From Citrobacter sp. (lineage in GTDB: Bacteria; Pseudomonadota; Gammaproteobacteria; Enterobacterales; Enterobacteriaceae): DNA of 11,804 nucleotides. Positions within the stretch are counted from its first letter, which is position 1. Every line of letters begins with the position of its first letter. This document shows positions 7,055-11,804 of this stretch, piece by piece. The stretch lies in the NCBI GenBank assembly GCA_019415335.1, contig DXKH01000065.1, forward strand, positions 1-11,804, in the 5' to 3' direction. The notes under the pieces were generated by a model. It was not told the DNA's origin. It was given only the letters and a program-made list of their open reading frames with translations, and did no database searches. The translations under genes and the position numbers were made by a program.

Positions 7055-7080
7055 GTGCAGCGTAGTGCAGTTTTGGTGCA
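7055..7080 (-). promoter_or_regulatory. Probable NtrC enhancer: three phased TGCAC half-sites
   Basis: On the minus strand TGCAC occurs at 7076-7080, 7065-7069 and 7055-7059, with spacings of 11 and 10 bp, one helical turn each. The outermost, TGCACCA, is a perfect half of the NtrC consensus TGCACCANNNTGGTGCA. The sites are about 89-114 bp upstream of the predicted sigma-54 start, the usual enhancer distance. Full inverted NtrC dyads are not seen, so binding is inferred. Confidence 0.5.
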
Positions 7081-7137
7081 AGAGGGGAAGTTAAGGAAGG
7101 AATCTCCCGGAATCGTAGCTGAAATCACAGTATTTAA

Positions 7138-7150
7138 GTGACAGTGTCAC
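7138..7150. repeat. Inverted repeat GTGACA-G-TGTCAC
   Basis: A 6-bp perfect inverted repeat around one central base, between the dosP terminator and the ddpX regulatory sites. It resembles a protein-binding operator more than a hairpin, since the loop is too short to fold. I cannot name the regulator. Confidence 0.4.
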
Positions 7151-7153
7151 GTT

Positions 7154-7177
7154 AAAGGAAAACCCGCGAGTGCGGGC
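7154..7177 (-). terminator. Intrinsic terminator of the dosC-dosP operon
   Basis: On the minus strand, 13 bases after the dosP stop, CCCGC (7172-7176) pairs with GCGGG (7163-7167) around a 4-nt loop, followed by a T-rich tail TTTTCCTTT. This is a classical Rho-independent terminator and separates dosCP from ddpX downstream. Confidence 0.85.
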
Positions 7178-7189
7178 GAGAGGAATTTG

Positions 7190-9589
7190 TCAGATTTTCA
7201 GCGGTAACACACTGCTCATCCAGCCTGGAATTTCTTCGGCGGGTAGGGGGCGGGAAAAGAAATATCCCTGAATAACGCGACAGTGGATCTTGCGTAGCAT
7301 CTCAAATTGCTCTTTGGTTTCGACGCCTTCCGCCACGACGGTTAAATTAAGGCTTTGCCCAATGCTGGTAATGGCTTCAAGTAAGGCAAGGATGCGTTTT
7401 TCCGTCAGACAACGATCGACAAAACTTTTGTCAATTTTGATTTCCGTTACCGGAAGACTGACTAAGCGGGATAATCCGGAAAAGCCCGTGCCAAAATCAT
7501 CTACCGATAAGCCCACGCCCATATCGCGCAGGATCTGAATGCGCTTAAAGATTTCGGTATCGTGTTCCATCATCATGCTTTCCGTGATTTCTACCGTCAG
7601 CTGGTGGCCGTCAATACCCCAGGCTTGCATTGCATCAGACACCTGATTAGGCAGCTGATTACTGCGAAAGTGCAGCGCCGACAAGTTCACGGATAACGCC
7701 GGGATATGAATATTCTGGCTACGCCATTCTGCTAACTGACGGCAAGCTTCCGCGATGACCCAGCGTCCAATATTTTCGATTTCACCGATCTCTTCTGCGA
7801 GAGGAATAAACCGTGAAGGGGGCACATGACCATGCAGGGGATCGTGCCAGCGAGCAAGGGCTTCGATGCCGTACAGTTCACCCGTTTCTGCGAAGATTTG
7901 TGGCTGGTAAACCAGTTTCAGTTGGTTATTGCTAATTGCTTCTTTCAGCGCCGCGCCTAAAACCAAACGCTCTTTTACCATTTCGTTCATCGCCGGGCTG
8001 AAGAACTGCCAGCCGTTACCGCCATTTTTGCGAATAAAATCCATTGCATTGTGAGCAGTGGAGAGCAGGTAATCGCGGTTTTTACCCACGTCGTAGCTGA
8101 TGCCAATGCTCAAGGTGAGCGGGAATGGTTTATCGTCAATCATTATCGGCTTGCTGACCACATTCCGTAGCTCATCGGCGATCTGCGTAATGTTACTGAC
8201 GTCGTTTTCGAGGCTCACGAGGACAAACTGCGTACCTTCGATACGACAGAGATATTGATCCGGTTTGAGTTTTTCACGAAAGCGATTGACCACTTCCAGC
8301 AATGCCTGATCGGCCCACGCATAGCCAAGGCTATCAATCACATCCTGAATATGGTCAACACCGATGAGATACACCACTGGAGAGACGGCTTTGTCGACCA
8401 GGTCATCGAGGTAATTGTGCAGGTTATTGCGATTTGGCAGACCGGTCATCGGATCAAATTGGATGAGTTGTTCAATATGCTGACGGCTTTTTTCCTGTTC
8501 CAGCGCCAGCGCGGCCATATGCTGGCTGATATCTGCCACGCGTTCGATAAAGGCGCTGGTTTCTGCTCCTGACGAGGTTTTAATTTGCAGGATCCCCGCC
8601 GGCGCGCCATCACGCTGACGAATGGTCGCTGACCAGCTTTGCGCATTTTGAACTTCTGTACCGTGCGAAGATGACGCCCAGTGTATCGGCATCCCGTTGC
8701 GCAGCGCGTACAGCGAAACATGCGATTCGTTGAGTACAGATTCGATGTTACGACAAATGATTTCCCCCATTTCATGAAATGGCGGGCTGCTGCACATGGC
8801 GGCGAGAATATTGCCTTCAAGCTGGCGGATTTGCCGTTCTTCGGTGATATCCGAGAAGGTCATTACCAGGTTCTGCAGATGCGCGAGCACGTCATAAACC
8901 GGGCTGATAGAGGCTTTAATCCAGATTTTTTCACCGGTGCGCGTCAATAGCAGAAATTCGTCCTGATCGCGGGCGGTTTTCCATAGCAACTGTTGTAAAC
9001 GAATGCGGTTATCGGCAGGGAATTCAGGAATGTTCAGGAGTGTATCGGGCTGCATACCGCTGGCTTCGCTAATGCAGTAACCAAACATTTCGGTAAATGC
9101 GCGATTGCACTGCACAATATGGCGTTCCGGATCGAGGACAATCACCGGTCGGTCGAGATGGTCAACGGCAATAATCAATTGTCGGGTCTGTTCTTTTTGC
9201 GCCATTTCTACGCTGGCATCCCGTACCAGCGCCAGGTAATAAATTTTACCCTCGGCGCTCACTTTCGATAGCGCAAAACGGGTCCAGATTTTACTGCCGT
9301 CTTTTTTCTCCAGCTGCAGCTCCCGACTCATCCCCTCGACGCGCGCTTTACCACCTTCACGGTTGTGACGAATGTATTCAGGATGCGCAGGACGCAAATC
9401 CCGCGGAATCAGCATATCAATGTTATTGCCAATGACTTCTTCACGTTTATACCCCCAGAGCTTCTCTGCGGCGGGGTTGAAAAACATCACTTCATCATTT
9501 TCGTTAATTAACACCGCACCCATCATATTTTGCTCAAGGGCGGGGAAAAAAATGCCATCGGCGGCATTATCCGCATCGGTTAGCTTCAT
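7190..9589 (-). CDS. dosP: DosP, haem oxygen-sensing c-di-GMP phosphodiesterase
   Basis: A 799-residue cytoplasmic sensor enzyme that linearises cyclic di-GMP to pGpG; O2, CO or NO bound to its haem activates it. Order: haem PAS-A (about 12-130) with His69 and the Met87/Arg89 distal residues (77/95/97 in the older 807-residue numbering), PAS-B (about 134-255), a GAF-like stretch (about 262-370), a GGDEF domain whose signature is replaced by EGTQF (451-455), and an EAL domain (about 545-795) with EAL at 576-578, DDFGTG at 697-702, Lys718 and Glu754, so the hydrolase site looks complete. I prefer the ATG at 9587-9589 because GAGG lies 5 nt upstream; the ATG at 9611 directly follows the dosC stop with no ribosome site. 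Second gene of the operon, 24 nt after dosC. Confidence 0.97.
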   Translation of the reverse strand: MKLTDADNAADGIFFPALEQNMMGAVLINENDEVMFFNPAAEKLWGYKREEVIGNNIDMLIPRDLRPAHPEYIRHNREGGKARVEGMSRELQLEKKDGSKIWTRFALSKVSAEGKIYYLALVRDASVEMAQKEQTRQLIIAVDHLDRPVIVLDPERHIVQCNRAFTEMFGYCISEASGMQPDTLLNIPEFPADNRIRLQQLLWKTARDQDEFLLLTRTGEKIWIKASISPVYDVLAHLQNLVMTFSDITEERQIRQLEGNILAAMCSSPPFHEMGEIICRNIESVLNESHVSLYALRNGMPIHWASSSHGTEVQNAQSWSATIRQRDGAPAGILQIKTSSGAETSAFIERVADISQHMAALALEQEKSRQHIEQLIQFDPMTGLPNRNNLHNYLDDLVDKAVSPVVYLIGVDHIQDVIDSLGYAWADQALLEVVNRFREKLKPDQYLCRIEGTQFVLVSLENDVSNITQIADELRNVVSKPIMIDDKPFPLTLSIGISYDVGKNRDYLLSTAHNAMDFIRKNGGNGWQFFSPAMNEMVKERLVLGAALKEAISNNQLKLVYQPQIFAETGELYGIEALARWHDPLHGHVPPSRFIPLAEEIGEIENIGRWVIAEACRQLAEWRSQNIHIPALSVNLSALHFRSNQLPNQVSDAMQAWGIDGHQLTVEITESMMMEHDTEIFKRIQILRDMGVGLSVDDFGTGFSGLSRLVSLPVTEIKIDKSFVDRCLTEKRILALLEAITSIGQSLNLTVVAEGVETKEQFEMLRKIHCRVIQGYFFSRPLPAEEIPGWMSSVLPLKI

Positions 9590-9613
9590 AATTACCTCTG
9601 CATCCTGACGCAT

Positions 9614-10996
9614 CTAAAGACTGGCTTTCCAGAGTTCAACACGGTTTCTACCTCGTCTTTTGGCGATATACAGAGCTTCATCGGCTATTTGAATGAGGCG
9701 CTCATAGTCAGGATGACCATTAAACATGGCGGCACCGATGGAAAGTGAGAGGGCAATATCCTCGCCGTTTGCGGCTTTCAGTTTGGTTTTCTCCACCCGA
9801 CTGCGAATACGTTCTGCGGTACGTAACGTTTCGTTTTCCGAAGCTTCAGTCAAAACAATGATAAATTCATCGCCACCGTAGCGGAAAACATAATCACTAC
9901 TGCGGACGTTGTCATAAAAGGCCTGAGAGACTTTACGCAGAATTTCATCGCCAGTGTTATGGCCCCACGTATCGTTGATCTCTTTGAATTTATCAACGTC
10001 AATAATCAGCACTGACAGCGGTGTACCGGTCCGGTTGGCATGGGCAATTTCGCGTTTGAAGATCGTCGGCAGGAAACGACGGTTAAGTAATTTCGTCAGG
10101 ACATCCATACCGACTTCGTGGCGCGATACTTCTTCAAACAATTCACGCAGCAAGGTAATAATTTGCGATACGGTATTTCTTATCTGTAATAAAAATTTCA
10201 CCCGTAAACTTCTGTTATTCAAATTCCTGGTGTTACGCATGGTTTGATTGAAAATACCGTCGAAATCCTGAATCAGACGGGAGATATGGCCCACTTCGGC
10301 AATGCCGCTAAAATAATGTCGACCTTTATGGTTAAACCACAGGCCAAAATCAGCCTGGCTTAAAGGTAAACTACTGCCTAAATCAGAATCCAGCAGGACT
10401 TTATAGATAATATCTATTTCCCATGAAAGTATTGAGGCTATTTGCCGTTCTTTTTCTTCTTCGGCATTTTCCAGTAACGAGAAGATACGATAGTTTTCAT
10501 CTTCCTTTGAGGCACTACTGTCACTAAAGGTAAACGCGCGGGTCATCACTTCCATAGCGATATCAATACTGTTAATAGAGAAATGGTAGACCTGAAGTTT
10601 TTCTGCGGCGGAATAATCCGAAGAGAAGATGACCGGATAGAGGATTTTTTTCAGCACCCGAAACCCCATCTCGACAATTTCTACCGGAATTCCTATGCGG
10701 GCATGCACTTCCGCGACGGTATGCTGGATTTGTATTAGCCTTTCGACATCGTCAACCTGGGCAGAAAGCACGTTAATAATCCAGCGTTCCATCGCACTTT
10801 TCAACTGCCGCTCAACTTGTTCATTACTCAAGAATTCTTCGGCATGTGGGTCGATACGGACAATTCGATAAAACTCAATACTCAGATAATGAGCATGCGC
10901 AACGGCAATTTCCGCGGCTTTAGCACGAATGAGCGGATCTGCTTGTTCGACAAGCCCGGTCCACTCATCTTTCATTCTTTTAAAATACATCTCCAT
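9614..10996 (-). CDS. dosC: DosC, globin-coupled oxygen-sensing diguanylate cyclase
   Basis: A 460-residue cytoplasmic enzyme that makes cyclic di-GMP from two GTP under haem control. The N-terminal globin domain (about 1-155) carries the proximal haem ligand His98 and distal Tyr43 and Leu65. A helical middle domain (about 170-290) links it to the GGDEF domain (about 296-455), with an intact GGDEF at 374-378 and the product-inhibition motif RxxD at 365-368 (RSSD), exactly five residues upstream. The ATG at 10994-10996 has AAGGG about 8 nt upstream; a second in-frame ATG two codons on is less well placed. First gene of the operon with dosP, so opposing synthesis and breakdown are made together; the known proteins associate, also with PNPase and RNase E. 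Confidence 0.97.
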   Translation of the reverse strand: MEMYFKRMKDEWTGLVEQADPLIRAKAAEIAVAHAHYLSIEFYRIVRIDPHAEEFLSNEQVERQLKSAMERWIINVLSAQVDDVERLIQIQHTVAEVHARIGIPVEIVEMGFRVLKKILYPVIFSSDYSAAEKLQVYHFSINSIDIAMEVMTRAFTFSDSSASKEDENYRIFSLLENAEEEKERQIASILSWEIDIIYKVLLDSDLGSSLPLSQADFGLWFNHKGRHYFSGIAEVGHISRLIQDFDGIFNQTMRNTRNLNNRSLRVKFLLQIRNTVSQIITLLRELFEEVSRHEVGMDVLTKLLNRRFLPTIFKREIAHANRTGTPLSVLIIDVDKFKEINDTWGHNTGDEILRKVSQAFYDNVRSSDYVFRYGGDEFIIVLTEASENETLRTAERIRSRVEKTKLKAANGEDIALSLSIGAAMFNGHPDYERLIQIADEALYIAKRRGRNRVELWKASL

Positions 10997-11033
10997 AATT
11001 CACACCCTTATAAGGCTGGGAAAGCAGACGGAA

Positions 11034-11075
11034 TCAAAACGAAACGCAACGTGCGAGATCGACTAACTGCACCAT
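11034..11075 (-). CDS. Possible 13-residue leader peptide before dosC
   Basis: An ATG at 11073-11075 opens a frame encoding [13 protein letters not shown] and ends at TGA (11034-11036), 37 nt before the dosC ATG. AGGAG (11079-11083) lies 3 nt before the ATG, rather close, and 6 nt before the following GTG codon, an ideal distance, so translation may start at the GTG. It sits inside the predicted dosC leader RNA. There are no homology data and no obvious attenuator codon run; it may be chance, but the ribosome site is better than that of dosC itself. Confidence 0.3.
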
Positions 11076-11156
11076 ACTCTCCTGAAATATGAAGATATAC
11101 TGAAAACAAATAAGCGACTTAGGACAGTTTCAATCTACGCTACTGTTCTTCAGAAG

Positions 11157-11163
11157 AGTATAG
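11157..11163 (-). promoter_or_regulatory. Sigma-S type -10 element of dosCP
   Basis: CTATACT on the minus strand is the full sigma-S -10 consensus, including the favoured C before TATACT. No recognisable -35 lies 16-18 bp upstream (GAAAAATAA region), which sigma-S tolerates. The predicted start near 11150 gives a leader of about 154 nt. dosCP is known to be strongly sigma-S dependent, which agrees. Confidence 0.65.
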
Positions 11164-11320
11164 CCCATCGTAATTATTTTTCGGTGACAGCGAATATCGT
11201 ATGTTTTTTCATGTTCATACATTTTTATTAGGGGATTTATGACTGTTTAACTAAGTGTGGTTAATTGCGTAGTTAATTTGACTTAAGTAAGCATGATTAC
11301 TAGTGGGATATTTCAAGAGG

Positions 11321-11354
11321 GTAACAAGCCGGGGGGAAAGCACCGGCTTGTTAC
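11321..11354 (-). terminator. 12-bp perfect stem-loop after digH
   Basis: GTAACAAGCCGG (11321-11332) and CCGGCTTGTTAC (11343-11354) are perfect inverted repeats around a 10-nt loop, starting 17 bases after the digH stop. The stem is stable and well placed for digH termination, but no T-run follows, apart from the TTGTT inside the 3' arm, so efficient intrinsic termination is likely but unproven. Confidence 0.65.
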
Positions 11355-11371
11355 AAAGTAAGAATGGGAGT

Positions 11372-11804
11372 TTAACTGCCCCAACGACTTTGCAGATAGC
11401 TGACCGCTTGTTGAGTCTGTGGCTTATTCAGATAGTCCTCACGGAACAAGATTGTGCCGCTAATTTCTGGCACGGCATCGTTAAGATCGAGCTGCTTTTT
11501 CAGTTCCGGTACGCCGCCGTTAATCATCCAGTCTGGCTCTATCTTTGAAGGTTCACCCACTTTATAGAAGGCGATACCGATATACAGGCGGGTCCTGGTC
11601 GGTTTAACGACATCCGCCCACCATTTTGCCAACACGTCATAACGTGCGGCACTCCGTGAGAACGGCCAGTAAATTTGGGGAGCAATGTAATCCAGCAACC
11701 CTTGTTCCACCCATCGACGGGTATCAGCGTAGGATTCGTCATAGGCTGCCGCGCCTCGGGTATCGGAACCGAGCGGATCGTGTGATCGGTTACGCCACAC
11801 GCCT
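11372..11804 (-). CDS. digH: DigH (YddW), glycan-strand hydrolase lipoprotein (C-terminal part)
   Basis: The last 143 codons of a gene that continues beyond the right edge; the frame is open to the end and the stop TAA is at 11372-11374. Segments such as GVWRNRSHDPLGSDTRG, DYIAPQIYWPFSRS and LYIGIAFYKVGE identify it as YddW of the GHL10/DUF187 glycoside-hydrolase family, about 439 residues in E. coli. The family member DigH is reported to cleave peptidoglycan glycan strands stripped of their stem peptides and to be an outer-membrane lipoprotein; its signal peptide, lipobox and the N-terminal catalytic part are outside the window. It reads toward dosC but is separated from it by the stem-loop and the dosC promoter. 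Confidence 0.9.
   Translation of the reverse strand, partial: GVWRNRSHDPLGSDTRGAAAYDESYADTRRWVEQGLLDYIAPQIYWPFSRSAARYDVLAKWWADVVKPTRTRLYIGIAFYKVGEPSKIEPDWMINGGVPELKKQLDLNDAVPEISGTILFREDYLNKPQTQQAVSYLQSRWGS

Larger units (their letters stand above)
10997..11371. other. Intergenic region digH-dosC (375 bases)
   Basis: It holds, in minus-strand order, the digH stem-loop (11321-11354), an AT-rich stretch with TTAA repeats (11247-11278), the dosC -10 (11157-11163), and a long dosC leader with a possible leader peptide (11034-11075) and the palindrome CCTTATAAGG (11006-11015) containing part of the dosC ribosome site. I see no larger gene. Confidence 0.75.

Noticed and set aside
8446..8820. 124-residue minus-strand frame inside dosP
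   Set aside because: Out-of-frame reading of dosP; basic low-complexity composition, while the dosP frame matches a known protein throughout.
11237..11250. ATG-ACT-GTT-TAA after AGGGG on the plus strand
   Set aside because: Only three codons, no promoter in front, and no gene follows on that strand.
1..11804. CRISPR array, tRNA/rRNA, insertion sequence, phage or toxin-antitoxin genes
   Set aside because: No regularly spaced repeats, tRNA-like folds, transposase or integrase reading frames were seen; gaps between genes are short and accounted for.

Overview
The window reads as enterobacterial chromosome, almost certainly Escherichia coli (or Shigella). The gene order bdm-osmC / ddpF-D-C-B-A-X / dosP-dosC / digH is the E. 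coli order, protein lengths agree with the E. coli K-12 products as I recall them (OsmC 143, DdpX 193, DdpA 516, DdpB 340, DdpC 298, DdpD 328, DdpF 308, DosP 799, DosC 460 aa), and there is a REP-type repeat. I see no insertion sequence, phage gene, CRISPR array, tRNA or rRNA. Every recognised gene looks intact except bdm and digH, which are cut by the window ends.

Left end (1-956): the start of bdm (minus strand) and osmC (plus strand) are divergent. Their 344-base shared control region holds a perfect match to the published RcsB-box consensus next to the osmC promoter, a second RcsB-like sequence nearer bdm, and a 14-bp perfect palindrome. osmC encodes a thiol peroxidase of the osmotic and stationary-phase response. 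A REP-like hairpin lies in the convergent gap between osmC and the ddp operon and probably terminates both.

Centre (968-7080): ddpXABCDF, one tightly packed minus-strand operon with 4- and 8-nt overlaps. It encodes a VanX-like D-Ala-D-Ala dipeptidase (DdpX), a periplasmic binding protein (DdpA), two permeases (DdpB, DdpC) and two ATPases (DdpD, DdpF). Together they import and split D-alanyl-D-alanine as a nutrient. Upstream of ddpX is a well-spaced sigma-54 (-24/-12) promoter and, about 90-115 bp upstream of the predicted start, three TGCAC direct repeats spaced 10 and 11 bp. This layout fits nitrogen control by NtrC.

Right (7156-11163): dosC and dosP, a minus-strand pair of haem-based oxygen sensors. 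DosC (globin-coupled GGDEF) makes cyclic di-GMP and DosP (haem-PAS, PAS, degenerate GGDEF, EAL) breaks it down, so oxygen sets the balance. The pair ends at a clear intrinsic terminator. Upstream is a perfect sigma-S type -10 element with a predicted leader of about 150 nt, which contains a 13-codon open reading frame with a good Shine-Dalgarno sequence (a possible leader peptide). At the right edge is the 3' part of digH (yddW), a peptidoglycan glycan-strand hydrolase, followed by a 12-bp perfect stem-loop.

The genes are known. The parts that merit most attention are non-coding: the phased half-sites and AT-rich dyads upstream of ddpX, the possible leader peptide before dosC, and the palindrome in the bdm control region.
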